A stretch of DNA of 64,000 nucleotides from an uncultured Clostridia bacterium (GCA_934177485.1 CAKPPF010000001.1:333476-397475), one strand, 5' to 3'. Shown: positions 1 through 9,317, numbered from the stretch's first letter. Program-made: numbers and translations. Notes: generated by a model from the sequence alone, not told the origin.

Positions 1-128
1 AGTGGCTTCGCCACACTTTTCTTCTCGCCGATTTGAGTTTCCGAATGAAATGAGGAAATCTCAAAGGCAATAGCGATTATAGCATATTTTGTTGAATAGA
101 AAAATCTTCGATTTTTCCTATTCGACAA
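1..128 (-). repeat. Family A structured repeat, copy 1 (reverse orientation)
   Basis: Read on the minus strand, this copy has the family layout: a palindromic arm around GAATAGGAAAAATC, the core ATGCTATAATCGCTATTGCC, a hairpin with TTTCC/GGAAA arms, the link CGGCGAG, and a terminal hairpin with arms AAGAAAAGTG/CACTTTTCTT. It is closest to the copy at 47457-47592. It may begin before the window. The core carries TGCTATAAT, an extended -10 promoter box. No protein is encoded. Confidence 0.8.
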
Positions 129-132
129 AAAA

Positions 133-151
133 GGTAGGCACAAGACCTACC
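133..151. repeat. Family B short palindromic repeat
   Basis: A 6-bp GGTAGG/CCTACC stem closes a 7-nt CACAAGA loop. The same loop and near-identical stems recur at many intergenic sites here, for example 10480, 24725, 30425, 32295 and 47606. Confidence 0.75.
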
Positions 152-178
152 TCTACAAATTGCACGCAATGGGTAAAT

Positions 179-202
179 AAAAGACAGATTACTCTGTCTT
201 TT
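179..202 (-). terminator. Intrinsic terminator downstream of ppaC
   Basis: A 10-bp stem AAAAGACAGA/TCTGTCTTTT with loop TTAC lies just after the pyrophosphatase stop codon. On the minus strand it is followed by a T-rich tract. Confidence 0.65.
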
Positions 203-210
203 ACATATAT

Positions 211-1134
211 TTAAGCATTTGCTTGCAATAGTGGCAATATTTGTTTTTTTCTTGAAACAACTCCAGGAAGAAAAGTTCTATTATTTTCTAGTTTTAAATT
301 ATATGCTTTTTCAAATATATCTAGTTTGTTTCCAAGAACTATGGCTTCAGAGTTACTGTTTATTATATCTGTAATAGCAAACATAAATAAATCTAAATTT
401 TCTTTTTCAATATCAGAATTTATTGCTTTTTCAATATCAGTTTGATTTGCTAATACTTCATTTATATCAGCGGTATTTACTTGAGCAATTTTTACTTTTT
501 TTCCATTCATGTCAACAATTTTAGCATCTAAATTAATAAGTTCATTAGCTGAATAATCAGATAAATCTGTACCAGCTTTTAACATATCTAACCCATAAGA
601 ATTGACATCTATATCTGCAATTTTAGCTAAGGCTTCTAATGCCTCAATATCTTTTTGAGTAGTGGTTGGAGATTTCAAAAGCAATGTGTCAGATATTATT
701 GCACTAGCCATTAATGTTGCTTCAAGTTTATCTATCTGTATATTTGAGTCTTTAAACATTCCGTAAAGAATTGTAGAAGTACATCCATAAGGTCTTGCTG
801 TGTAATATAGTGGCTCAGAAGTTTGAAAATTACATATTCTGTGATGATCTATTACCCCTATAATTTTAGCATTCTCGATTCCATCAACACTTTGTGAAAA
901 TTCATTATGATCTACTAATATTACTTTTTGGCCAGCTTCAACATTAGATATTAACATTGGTGCCTCAATTTTTAAGTAATCTAAAACAAATTGAGTTTCT
1001 TTATTAATATTTCCAAGTCTTACAGGAACAACTGTAATATTGTTTTTTTTCTTTTCTAAAATTGACTTAACTAAAGCTGAACATATTGTATCTGTATCTG
1101 GACTTTTATGCCCAAAAACTAAAATATTTTCCAT
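211..1134 (-). CDS. ppaC: Manganese-dependent inorganic pyrophosphatase (family II)
   Basis: Cytosolic family II (DHH superfamily) pyrophosphatase that hydrolyses PPi to two phosphates and drives biosynthetic reactions. I start it at the internal Met giving MENILVFGHKSPDTD (307 residues, the usual family length), because GGAGGAA sits 6 bases upstream; the frame stays open further up without a ribosome site. Metal ligands of the family are visible: H9, D13 and D15 in GHKSPDTD, D75 in VDHNE, and the DHH signature at 96-98. The C-terminal substrate domain ends with the typical PGVVSRKKQILP basic motif. It is a single gene, divergent from miaB, with its own promoter and terminator. Confidence 0.95.
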   Translation of the reverse strand: MENILVFGHKSPDTDTICSALVKSILEKKKNNITVVPVRLGNINKETQFVLDYLKIEAPMLISNVEAGQKVILVDHNEFSQSVDGIENAKIIGVIDHHRICNFQTSEPLYYTARPYGCTSTILYGMFKDSNIQIDKLEATLMASAIISDTLLLKSPTTTQKDIEALEALAKIADIDVNSYGLDMLKAGTDLSDYSANELINLDAKIVDMNGKKVKIAQVNTADINEVLANQTDIEKAINSDIEKENLDLFMFAITDIINSNSEAIVLGNKLDIFEKAYNLKLENNRTFLPGVVSRKKQILPLLQANA

Positions 1135-1169
1135 ATTTAATTCCTCCATTTCTTCTTTAAACAATAGAT

Positions 1170-1198
1170 ATATTATCATACGAGGCAATAATAATCAA
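1170..1198 (-). promoter_or_regulatory. Promoter of ppaC
   Basis: On the minus strand TTGATT (1193-1198) and TAATAT (1170-1175) are separated by 17 bp, ahead of the ppaC ribosome site. Confidence 0.55.
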
Positions 1199-1285
1199 TA
1201 GTTTGAAAAGAATTTGTGAATGATGGTTTGTACTTGTTTTTTTATGCTAAATGTGTTAAAATTTTCATGTACATTGGAGGTAAAA

Positions 1286-2662
1286 ATGGAACAACTAGAA
1301 ATAAAGAAGCAAAAAGAATTTATAAAAAAAGTAAAAGAAATTAATATAAATAAAGAACTAAAATATTATATATTAACAATGGGATGTAGTCTAAATGAAA
1401 ACGATTCTGAAAAAATTTGTGGTATGCTAGAAGAAATGGGATACCAAAAAACAGGAAATCAGAATAATGCAGATATTATTATATTTAATACTTGCTGTAT
1501 TAGAGAAAATGCTGAGGATAAGTTATTTGGAAAACTTGGTGAAGTTAAAAAAGTTCATGAGAATAGAGGAACAATAATTGCAATTGGTGGTTGCATGATG
1601 CAGGAAAAACATATATTAGAAAAACTTAATAGGAGTTATCCATATGTAGATATAATATTTGGAACTCATACATTACATAAATTGCCAGAAGATATTTTTA
1701 ACATATTAGAGCATAATACAAAAATTGAAGATATACTTGATATTGATGGGAAAATATATGAAAATATACCAATAAAAAGAACAGATTCTGTAAAAGCTCA
1801 AGTTACTATTATGTATGGATGCAATAATTTTTGTAGCTATTGTATTGTGCCATATGTAAGGGGAAGAGAAAGAAGCCGTAAACCAGAAGATATTTTAAAC
1901 GAAATAAAAGATTTAGCTAAAAATGGTTATAAAGAAATAATGTTATTAGGGCAGAATGTAAATTCATATAATGGTGGAGAAAATTATAATTTTGCAAATT
2001 TGCTAAAAGATATAAATGAAATAAATGGAATTGAAATTATAAGGTTTATATCTCCACATCCTAAAGATTTTACAGATGATGTTATAGAGGCAATAGCTAA
2101 TTCTACAAAAGTTTCAAAATGTATACATTTGCCATTACAATCTGGAAGTACTAATGTATTAAAAAGTATGAACAGAAAATATACAAAAGAGCAATATTTG
2201 GAATTAGTTGATAAAATGAAAAGAAAAATTCCTGATTTGTCTTTAACAACAGATATAATTGTTGGATTTCCAGGAGAAACTGAAGAAGATTTTGAAGATA
2301 CATTAGATGTGGTAAAAAAAGTAGGCTTTGAACAAGTATTTATGTTTATATATTCAAGAAGAAGAGGAACTGTAGCAGATCAAATGAAAAATCAAATTCC
2401 TGAAGACATAAAGCATAAAAGATTTGATAGATTAAAAGAATTAGTAGAAAAACAAATTGAAGAAAATAATGACAAATATGTTGGAACTATTCAAAAAATT
2501 CTTATTGATGGAAAAAGTAAAAATAATGAAAATAAACTAAGTGGAAGAACAACTAGTAATAAGGTTGTAATAATTGATGCTGATGAATCATACATAAATA
2601 AATCAATTAATGTTAAAATAGTAGAAAATTGTAAATGGTATTTAAGAGGAGAAATAGCATAA
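1286..2662 (+). CDS. miaB: tRNA-2-methylthio-N6-dimethylallyladenosine synthase MiaB
   Basis: Radical-SAM methylthiotransferase that adds the 2-methylthio group to i6A37 in tRNAs reading UNN codons. The start is the ATG 5 bases after GGAGG, giving 458 residues; an earlier in-frame ATG has no ribosome site. The N-terminal UPF0004 domain has the auxiliary-cluster cysteines C34, C70 and C103. The radical-SAM motif CNNFCSYC supplies C179, C183 and C186. A C-terminal TRAM domain follows. Its stop overlaps the start of the next gene by one base (TAATG), which suggests a translationally coupled miaB-HTH-mutS operon. Confidence 0.95.
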   Translation: MEQLEIKKQKEFIKKVKEININKELKYYILTMGCSLNENDSEKICGMLEEMGYQKTGNQNNADIIIFNTCCIRENAEDKLFGKLGEVKKVHENRGTIIAIGGCMMQEKHILEKLNRSYPYVDIIFGTHTLHKLPEDIFNILEHNTKIEDILDIDGKIYENIPIKRTDSVKAQVTIMYGCNNFCSYCIVPYVRGRERSRKPEDILNEIKDLAKNGYKEIMLLGQNVNSYNGGENYNFANLLKDINEINGIEIIRFISPHPKDFTDDVIEAIANSTKVSKCIHLPLQSGSTNVLKSMNRKYTKEQYLELVDKMKRKIPDLSLTTDIIVGFPGETEEDFEDTLDVVKKVGFEQVFMFIYSRRRGTVADQMKNQIPEDIKHKRFDRLKELVEKQIEENNDKYVGTIQKILIDGKSKNNENKLSGRTTSNKVVIIDADESYINKSINVKIVENCKWYLRGEIA

Positions 2663-3300
2663 TGAATGTGAATGGTTTAGAACAACATGAAAGAGTAGAA
2701 CAAGCATATAAACTTATAATGCAAGAAGGTCTTTCTTTAAGAGCTGCATCAGAGCAGGTTGGAATTGAAAGAAAAAAATTAAAAACTTTAATAGAAAACA
2801 CGCTAAATGAAGAAGAAATGGTAAAATTTCAGGATAGAGTTAGTAGCAAAAACAAAAAAGAAAAAAATACAGGAAGAGTTGGTAGAGATAAAAAGAAAAA
2901 AGCTCTAGAATCTGATGAGTATATAATTGCAATAGGAGAACTTGCTAAAAGAAAAATATTACCAGAGTGGATAGATGAAATCTATTTAAGATGTCAAGAA
3001 AAAAAGCAAACTAAGATTGCAAAAGATACATTAGCAATAAAACTTGTTGAGCTATTGGAATATTTTGACAAAAGAAACGATGAAATTCAAGAGGATTCTC
3101 CACAATATTTAACATCTGAGGATGTTGTTGACATGATTTTAAGATGTCCGAGATTAATAACAATGGGACTTGAAAAAAATATTATTGTAAAAATTGATGC
3201 AATAACCTCAAAAAATAACGGAAATATAAGAGAAGCAAACAATCAAATAAGAAATAACCCAAGTATTTTTACTAAAAGTTTAGAACAAATAACAAAGTAA
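2662..3300 (+). CDS. Helix-turn-helix protein with mTERF-like C-terminal region, function unknown
   Basis: I do not recognise a named family. The start is the ATG overlapping the miaB stop (212 residues); AGAGGAG lies about 11 bases upstream. Residues about 8-45 read as a Psq/resolvase-like HTH (YKLIMQEGLSLRAASEQVGI). A Lys-rich linker follows at about 55-80. A helical domain contains DVVDMILRCPRLITMGLEKN and a second IRNNPSIFTKSLEQI segment, both resembling the Pro-containing helical repeats of organellar mTERF proteins. It lies between miaB and mutS, 14 bp before mutS, so it is probably co-transcribed. A nucleic-acid-binding role is inference from the HTH. Confidence 0.7.
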   Translation: MNVNGLEQHERVEQAYKLIMQEGLSLRAASEQVGIERKKLKTLIENTLNEEEMVKFQDRVSSKNKKEKNTGRVGRDKKKKALESDEYIIAIGELAKRKILPEWIDEIYLRCQEKKQTKIAKDTLAIKLVELLEYFDKRNDEIQEDSPQYLTSEDVVDMILRCPRLITMGLEKNIIVKIDAITSKNNGNIREANNQIRNNPSIFTKSLEQITK

Positions 3301-3314
3301 AGAAGGAGAAAAAA

Positions 3315-5924
3315 ATGGCAGAATATTCACCAATGATGCAACATTATATTGCAACAAAAGAACAATATAAAGATTGTATATTGTTTTATAGATTAGGAGA
3401 TTTTTATGAGATGTTTTTCGATGATGCTATAACAGCATCTAGAGAGCTAGAATTAACATTAACAGGTAAAGACTGTGGACAAGAAGAAAGAGCACCTATG
3501 TGTGGAATTCCATTTCATGCTGCAGAAATATATATATCAAGACTAATAGGAAAAGGATATAAGGTGGCAATATGTGAACAGTTAGAAGATCCTAAATTTG
3601 CAAAAGGAATAGTCAAAAGAGATGTTATAAGAGTTGTAACTCCAGGTACGGTTATAGAATCTAATATGCTAGATGAGAAAAAAAATAACTATATAATGTC
3701 TATATATAAAACAGGATTATTTTTTGGAATGGCGGTATGTGATATATCTACCGGAGATTTTTTTGCTACACAAATTACTGAAACTAATAATTTTGCTAGA
3801 CTATTAGATGAAATATCAAGATATTCTCCAGCTGAAATTGTAGTAAACGATATGATGTTTGCATCAACAGAAGAAAAAGAAAAAATAAGAGATAGGTTTG
3901 AATGCTATATTTCGCTTGAAAAAGATTTAAGTTATGAAAATGACTATGAAAATATATTAAAAGAATATAATGTATATAACGAAGGAAAAAAACTAAACGA
4001 AATAGAAAATAAGAACTTATCAATAATAGCTTCAAATGGATTGATTACATATTTAAATGAAACTCAAAAAATAAAATTAGAACATATAAATAGAATAAAC
4101 TTATACAGTGTTTCAAAATATATGTCATTAGATTTAAATACAAGAAGAAATCTTGAATTGACAGAAAAGATGAGAGATAAATCAAAAAAAGGTACCTTAC
4201 TTTGGGTATTAGACAAAACATCAACCTCAATGGGAGGAAGAATGTTAAGACGCTGGATAAATGATCCGCTAATTGACGTAAATGAAATAAATAAAAGATT
4301 AGATTCAGTAAAAGAACTAAAAGATAGTCAAATGTTAAAAGGCGAAATTATAGATAGCCTAAAAAGAGTATATGATATAGAAAGACTAATAGGAAAAATA
4401 TCTTACGGAAATGCAAATGGCAGAGATTTAATATCACTAAAAAATTCTTTAGGACAGTTACCAGACTTAAAACTAGTTTTAAGCAAATGTAATTCAAAAT
4501 TATTAAAAGAACTTTATGAAGAACTAGATGAATTAAAAGATGTCTATAAACTAATTGATGAATCAATAGTTGAAGAACCACCAATATCAGTAAAGGAAGG
4601 TGGATTAATAAAACTAGGATATAATGATGAAATAGATGAATATAAAACGGCAACAACAGATGGAAAAAAATGGATTATAGAATTAGAGGCTAAAGAAAAA
4701 GAAGCAACAGGAATAAAAAACTTAAAGGTTGGATATAATAAAGTTTTTGGATATTATTTTGAAGTAACTAAATCTTACTTAGCTCAAGTACCAGATAGGT
4801 ATATTAGAAAACAAACTTTAACAGGAGCTGAAAGATATATAACAGAAGAACTTAAAGACTTAGAAGAAAAGACAATAGGTGCTCAAGAAAAACTAATTGA
4901 TTTAGAATATAAAGTTTTTCAAGAAGTAAGAGCAAATATTTCATCACAGATACAAAGAATACAGAAAACAGCAAATGTGGTTGCAACACTTGATGTTATA
5001 GCATCATTTGCAACAGTAGCCTTGGATTTAAATTATTGCTTACCAATAGTAGATAATAGTGGAGAAATAAATATAAAAGAAGGTAGACATCCAGTAATAG
5101 AAAAAATGTTACCATCAGGAAGTTTTGTCGCAAATGACACATATTTAAATAAAGAAAGTGACAGATTATCAATAATAACAGGACCTAATATGGCGGGTAA
5201 ATCTACATATATGAGACAAGTTGCATTAATTACTTTAATGGCTCAAATTGGAAGTTTCGTTCCTGCAAGTTATGCAAAAATTGGTGTTGTAGATAAAATA
5301 TTTACAAGAGTTGGAGCTTCAGACGATTTGAGTATGGGGCAAAGTACTTTTATGGTTGAAATGATGGAAGTGGCTAATATATTAAAAGATGCCACAAGTA
5401 ATAGTTTTGTAATTCTAGATGAAATAGGAAGAGGAACGTCAACATATGATGGACTATCTATCGCTTGGGCGGTTGCAGAATATATTGCAAATAAAGAAAA
5501 ATGCGGAGCAAAAACTTTATTTGCTACACATTATCATGAATTAACAGAACTTGAAAATAAATTAGAGGGCGTAAAAAATTACTCAATAGCTGTAAAGGAA
5601 AAAGGAGAAGATATAATCTTTTTAAGAAAAATCATTAAAGGAGGAACAGATGAAAGTTATGGTATACATGTAGCAAAACTCGCAGGTGTACCACAAGAAG
5701 TAGTTAAAAGTGCAAATGAAATACTAAAGGGACTAGAAAGAAAAAGTATATTAATTAATAAAGAAAAAACAAAAGAGGACAAAAAACAAGTAGTGGGACA
5801 ATTAGATATGTATAATTATAAACTTGCAGATATTGCTCATGAATTAGACAAAATTAATGTAAATGAACTTACTCCAATAGATGCGTTAAATATATTGGTA
5901 AAACTAAAAGATGTGGCATCATAA
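3315..5924 (+). CDS. mutS: DNA mismatch repair protein MutS
   Basis: Recognises base mismatches and small loops and, with MutL, starts mismatch repair. At 869 residues it is full length. It begins right after GAAGGAG. The N-terminal domain shows GDFYEMFFDDA (mismatch-wedge Phe-x-Glu motif) at about 28-38. The ABC-type ATPase has Walker A GPNMAGKST from residue 623, signature DDLSMGQSTF, Walker B FVILDEIGRGTST and the ATHYHE switch. No mutL follows, although mutS-mutL is a frequent pair; the next gene is a small Cys-rich protein with its own promoter. The frame is intact throughout. Confidence 0.97.
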   Translation: MAEYSPMMQHYIATKEQYKDCILFYRLGDFYEMFFDDAITASRELELTLTGKDCGQEERAPMCGIPFHAAEIYISRLIGKGYKVAICEQLEDPKFAKGIVKRDVIRVVTPGTVIESNMLDEKKNNYIMSIYKTGLFFGMAVCDISTGDFFATQITETNNFARLLDEISRYSPAEIVVNDMMFASTEEKEKIRDRFECYISLEKDLSYENDYENILKEYNVYNEGKKLNEIENKNLSIIASNGLITYLNETQKIKLEHINRINLYSVSKYMSLDLNTRRNLELTEKMRDKSKKGTLLWVLDKTSTSMGGRMLRRWINDPLIDVNEINKRLDSVKELKDSQMLKGEIIDSLKRVYDIERLIGKISYGNANGRDLISLKNSLGQLPDLKLVLSKCNSKLLKELYEELDELKDVYKLIDESIVEEPPISVKEGGLIKLGYNDEIDEYKTATTDGKKWIIELEAKEKEATGIKNLKVGYNKVFGYYFEVTKSYLAQVPDRYIRKQTLTGAERYITEELKDLEEKTIGAQEKLIDLEYKVFQEVRANISSQIQRIQKTANVVATLDVIASFATVALDLNYCLPIVDNSGEINIKEGRHPVIEKMLPSGSFVANDTYLNKESDRLSIITGPNMAGKSTYMRQVALITLMAQIGSFVPASYAKIGVVDKIFTRVGASDDLSMGQSTFMVEMMEVANILKDATSNSFVILDEIGRGTSTYDGLSIAWAVAEYIANKEKCGAKTLFATHYHELTELENKLEGVKNYSIAVKEKGEDIIFLRKIIKGGTDESYGIHVAKLAGVPQEVVKSANEILKGLERKSILINKEKTKEDKKQVVGQLDMYNYKLADIAHELDKINVNELTPIDALNILVKLKDVAS

Positions 5925-5938
5925 ATCAAGATAAAGAC

Positions 5939-5967
5939 TTTACATAAACAACAAAAAGTGATATACT
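5939..5967 (+). promoter_or_regulatory. Promoter for the small Cys4 protein
   Basis: TTTACA (5939-5944) and TATACT (5962-5967) are separated by 17 bp, between the mutS stop and the gene at 6021. Confidence 0.55.
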
Positions 5968-6020
5968 ATGTATGCAGCTCTTGATAATAGAGTAAGTAAC
6001 ACGAAAGGTGAGAGTCTAGG

Positions 6021-6200
6021 ATGAGTAATAACCAAAAATCATCACATATACAGTGCGACAACAATTGCGATCGCTGCTATATGTACGAGGACTGTCCTCA
6101 TTTTGAGGATCACAAATCCGAACGTAACGGCTTGATTAAACGGTTAAAAAAACTGTTTAAAAAAAAGGATAAAGTTATAAGGACTTATCCTTTCAAGTAA
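6021..6200 (+). CDS. Small Cys4 (putative metal-binding) protein, unknown
   Basis: A 59-residue frame with AGGTGAG 9 bases upstream and its own promoter. Four cysteines occur in QCDNNCDRCYMYEDC (C12, C16, C19, C25), a spacing compatible with one zinc or iron-sulfur site. The C-terminal half is strongly basic (RLKKLFKKKDK). There is no signal peptide or membrane segment. Base composition is richer in G+C than the neighbours. It is followed by a family A repeat ending in a terminator-like hairpin. I cannot assign a function; metal binding is inferred only from the cysteine pattern. Confidence 0.6.
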   Translation: MSNNQKSSHIQCDNNCDRCYMYEDCPHFEDHKSERNGLIKRLKKLFKKKDKVIRTYPFK

Positions 6201-6206
6201 GAGCTA

Positions 6207-6290
6207 ATGCCTTTGACATTTCCTCATTTGATTCGGAAACCCAAATCGGCAAAAACAAAGGGTGACTTAGGTCACTCTTTGTTTTTGTAT
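6207..6290 (+). repeat. Family A repeat, copy 2 (3' part), acting as terminator
   Basis: A shortened copy: the hairpin with TTTCC/GGAAA arms, AAATCGGC link, then a stem AACAAAGGGTGAC/GTCACTCTTTGTT ending in TTTTT. The final hairpin plus T-run makes a plausible terminator for the 6021 gene. The extended -10 core is degenerate in this copy. Confidence 0.7.
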
Positions 6291-6313
6291 ATATGTCAAT
6301 TGGTGCCAAATGG

Positions 6314-6389
6314 TTGTCAGTGGGGACGGAGTTTTTTGACAGAATTTTTCAAAATAAATTCTGTCAAAAAACTCCGTCCCCATTGACAA
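6314..6389. repeat. Long perfect palindrome with GGGGACGGAG motif
   Basis: Two 34-bp arms (6314-6347 and 6356-6389) pair with a single mismatch around an 8-nt loop. Each arm contains TGGGGACGGAGTTTTTTGACA. It lies 4 bp beyond the asnB stop and could form an RNA hairpin in asnB transcripts. GGGGACGG...TTTTTGACA palindromes recur in many Firmicute genomes. Confidence 0.85.
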
Positions 6390-6393
6390 TAAG

Positions 6394-8247
6394 TTACAAA
6401 ATGATTTCAGGTTTATATGTTTCTAGCCACATATTAACTTGGCATAGATAAGCCATAAGCTGAGGACCAGTCATGAGTTGACCAAACCATGGTCTAGAGA
6501 ATGCACTACCATCTGTTTTTAATATATTTAATATATAATCTTTATTTAGTAAGCTATTTATTGGGGCATTTGGGTCTTGCATAATTTCTGTAAGCATGCT
6601 TTTTACAACTTTTAAATAGCTTGGATTATGTGTTTTGGGATATGGACTTTTCTTTCTATTTACAATTTCGTCAGGTAATAAATCTTTTACAACGTGGCGC
6701 AATAAGCCTTTTTCTCTTCCGTTATATGCTTTCATTTCCCATGGTACATTCCACATATATTGAACTAACCTATAGTCACAAAATGGAACACGAAGTTCTA
6801 AGCCACTGTGCATACTCATTCTATCAGCTCTATCAATAAGAGTTTGCATAAACCAATTAATTGTTAAATAAGATATAATTCTTTTCTGTTTGGTATCTTC
6901 TGAATCGTTTGAAGCAAATTCAACATTTGAAATACTTTCATTATATCTAAAATTAATATAATCTTTCAAGTCTATCTTTTCTGATATATTTGTATTCAAT
7001 AATTCTTGTCTTTCATCTAATGCTATAGACCAAGGAAAAGTACCACTATTTAAAGCATCGTCCCTAAAAAACCATGGATATCCTGCAAAAATTTCATCAG
7101 AACATTCTCCGGATAAAGCAACTGTTGCATAATTCTTTATATTTTTGCAAAACAAAAGCATTGATGAATCTACATCAGCCATACCAGGAAAATCTCTTGC
7201 AATCATTGCATCTTTTAAACAATTTGCAAGCTCTGGAGTATCTAGTACTATTGCATGATGATTAGTATTAAAAGCTTTTTGCATTATGTCTATATAATAA
7301 TTATCGGAATTTGGTTGAAAATCACTTTTAACAAAATTCTTATCATTATCTACATAATCAACAGATAATGTTGTTAGTGGAGGCATATTCTTATATTTAT
7401 AATATTTGCTAGCATAAGCAACAATTATGCTTGAATCTATACCACCAGAAAGCATTGCACATAAAGGTACATCAGATACTAATTGTCTTTTTATTGAATC
7501 ATCTAATAAGTAATGTACTTTGTTACATGTTTCTTCAAAGCTGTCCTTATGTTCTTTTGTTTCCATTTTCCAATATCTAAAACTCTTAAAACCATCTTTA
7601 TTATAAATTGCATAATGCGCAGGTTTTATTTCGAAAATATCTTTAAATACACAAGTACCAGGCGTATGAGCAGGGCCTAATCCAAATAATTCACAGATTC
7701 CTTGTTTATCGATTTTAGTTTCAAAGCCAGGATAATTTAAAATAGCTTTAATTTCAGATGCAAATATTAGTGTGTTATTAAAAATAGTATAATATAAAGG
7801 TTTTATTCCAAAATGATCTCTTACAAGAATTAGTTCTTGTTTATTTGAATTCCAAATAGCTAAACTAAATATACCATTAAACTCTTTAAAAATTTCAGGT
7901 CCATAATAAGCAAAAGCCTTTAAAATGACTTCTGTGTCTGAGTAACCATTAAAGTCAAAACCAAGTGCAATCAAACTTTCTCTTAAATCATTTGCATTAT
8001 ATAATTGCCCATTATATACCATAGTGTATGTAGTCTCATTATAAGTAAAACTCATTGGTTGTTTACCATTTTGAGCGTCTATAATAGTTAATCTTCTGTG
8101 TCCTAAGTTAATGTGTTTACTAGTGAAAAATCCTTCTTCATCAGGACCTCGATGAGTAAGTGCTTTAGTTATTTTTTTTAATATAGCAATATTATTTTCA
8201 TCTGATATATCATTATTTAAATTACAAAAACCAGAATAACCACACAT
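6394..8247 (-). CDS. asnB: Asparagine synthase (glutamine-hydrolysing)
   Basis: Makes asparagine from aspartate, ATP and glutamine. At 617 residues it is full length for the class II type. Cys2 directly after Met (MCGYSGF) is the N-terminal nucleophile of the glutaminase domain, with RGPDEEG at about 34-40. The synthetase domain has the PPi-loop SGGIDSS at about 266-272 and the SGECSDEIFAGYP motif. GGAGG lies 8 bases before the start. It is transcribed alone, towards the mutS end; the long palindrome at 6314 is its probable transcript end. Confidence 0.95.
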   Translation of the reverse strand: MCGYSGFCNLNNDISDENNIAILKKITKALTHRGPDEEGFFTSKHINLGHRRLTIIDAQNGKQPMSFTYNETTYTMVYNGQLYNANDLRESLIALGFDFNGYSDTEVILKAFAYYGPEIFKEFNGIFSLAIWNSNKQELILVRDHFGIKPLYYTIFNNTLIFASEIKAILNYPGFETKIDKQGICELFGLGPAHTPGTCVFKDIFEIKPAHYAIYNKDGFKSFRYWKMETKEHKDSFEETCNKVHYLLDDSIKRQLVSDVPLCAMLSGGIDSSIIVAYASKYYKYKNMPPLTTLSVDYVDNDKNFVKSDFQPNSDNYYIDIMQKAFNTNHHAIVLDTPELANCLKDAMIARDFPGMADVDSSMLLFCKNIKNYATVALSGECSDEIFAGYPWFFRDDALNSGTFPWSIALDERQELLNTNISEKIDLKDYINFRYNESISNVEFASNDSEDTKQKRIISYLTINWFMQTLIDRADRMSMHSGLELRVPFCDYRLVQYMWNVPWEMKAYNGREKGLLRHVVKDLLPDEIVNRKKSPYPKTHNPSYLKVVKSMLTEIMQDPNAPINSLLNKDYILNILKTDGSAFSRPWFGQLMTGPQLMAYLCQVNMWLETYKPEIIL

Positions 8248-8307
8248 AAAAAACCTCCATAAATAAAAATTTACTATAATTAATATATGAAAAAATATTT
8301 AAAAACT

Positions 8308-8337
8308 TGACAAAAATAAAAAAAGAATGTTATTCTA
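8308..8337 (+). promoter_or_regulatory. Promoter for the 8361-10061 gene pair
   Basis: TTGACA (8308-8313) and TATTCT (8332-8337), 18 bp apart, precede AAAGGAG and the start codon at 8361. Confidence 0.6.
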
Positions 8338-8360
8338 AATTTATAAAGGAGTGATTAGAT

Positions 8361-9290
8361 ATGGATAATGAAGAATTTAAAAGTAAATATATATCATATG
8401 AAGCTAGAATAAGGGATATATATAGTAAATATAAGGTAACAGATGTAATTGTGCATAAAAGTAACACCGGAAAAGATTTTGAAAAAATTATAGGTAAAAA
8501 GTATTATTTTGCAATATCAGACCAGCAAAAGTATGAAAAAGTATTTGAGGCAGCTGAAAAGGTACGAGAAGAACTAAAAAAAGAATCCAAAACCACTCTT
8601 CCGGAAACTGAGCTTATAACACCCAGTGAGTTATTTAAGCTTAAAAATTTATCATTATTAAATCCAAATGATCCATATGATGAATTATGTTCTAATTTTT
8701 TACCGCGTGAAGAAGATGAAAAAATACGTTCTGAATCTGAATCATGCGAAGAAGATAAAAAAAATAGAAACAAAAAAATTAACATTAAATCTAAGCCAAA
8801 AAAGTTTGATAAAATTAAGAAATATGTAGTAAGAGCTATAAAAATTGTAGCAGTTTCAACTGTAGTAGCGTGCTCTGTACTTTTGCCTGAAGCATATAAG
8901 CAAAAGGTTGCTATAGAATCTTTATCAATACTTAAAGATAATCTAAATGCTGCAACAGTATGGGACAATTCTACTTACTTAAGTTCAGGGTCTTACTTAA
9001 CACGTGTTGAAATCAATGGAAATAATGGAAAAAAATATGTTTATGAAGAAGAAGGTGGTGATGGTTACTCTTGTGTACATAAAGATGCAATCAAAAACCA
9101 AAAAGTTGTTAATGCTGTAATATGTGTGGCACATGCTCAAGATGGAAATCTAATAGATGCAATTGAAGCTGATAAAATAACAAAAGAAATGGAAAAAAAA
9201 CCTTATGAATATAAATATCCGGGAAATGATGAAAATATATTAGAAAAAAATGAAAACAATTTAAATGAAAATAGTTATGATGAAAGATAA
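8361..9290 (+). CDS. Single-span membrane protein, unknown
   Basis: Not recognised. It has 309 residues after AAGGAG. A charged, helical N-terminal region (1-140) ends in a Lys-rich stretch and is followed by one hydrophobic segment (about 158-175, IKIVAVSTVVACSVLLPEAY). A C-terminal domain of about 135 residues follows, with two cysteines (YSCVH and VICVAH). The positive residues before the span place the N-terminus inside and the C-terminal domain outside. The last residues (SYDER) resemble those of the next gene (DYTER). The two genes are 27 bp apart and share a promoter, so they probably act together. Confidence 0.7.
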   Translation: MDNEEFKSKYISYEARIRDIYSKYKVTDVIVHKSNTGKDFEKIIGKKYYFAISDQQKYEKVFEAAEKVREELKKESKTTLPETELITPSELFKLKNLSLLNPNDPYDELCSNFLPREEDEKIRSESESCEEDKKNRNKKINIKSKPKKFDKIKKYVVRAIKIVAVSTVVACSVLLPEAYKQKVAIESLSILKDNLNAATVWDNSTYLSSGSYLTRVEINGNNGKKYVYEEEGGDGYSCVHKDAIKNQKVVNAVICVAHAQDGNLIDAIEADKITKEMEKKPYEYKYPGNDENILEKNENNLNENSYDER

Positions 9291-9317
9291 AGGATTATAA
9301 ATTGAACAGGAGAAAAT

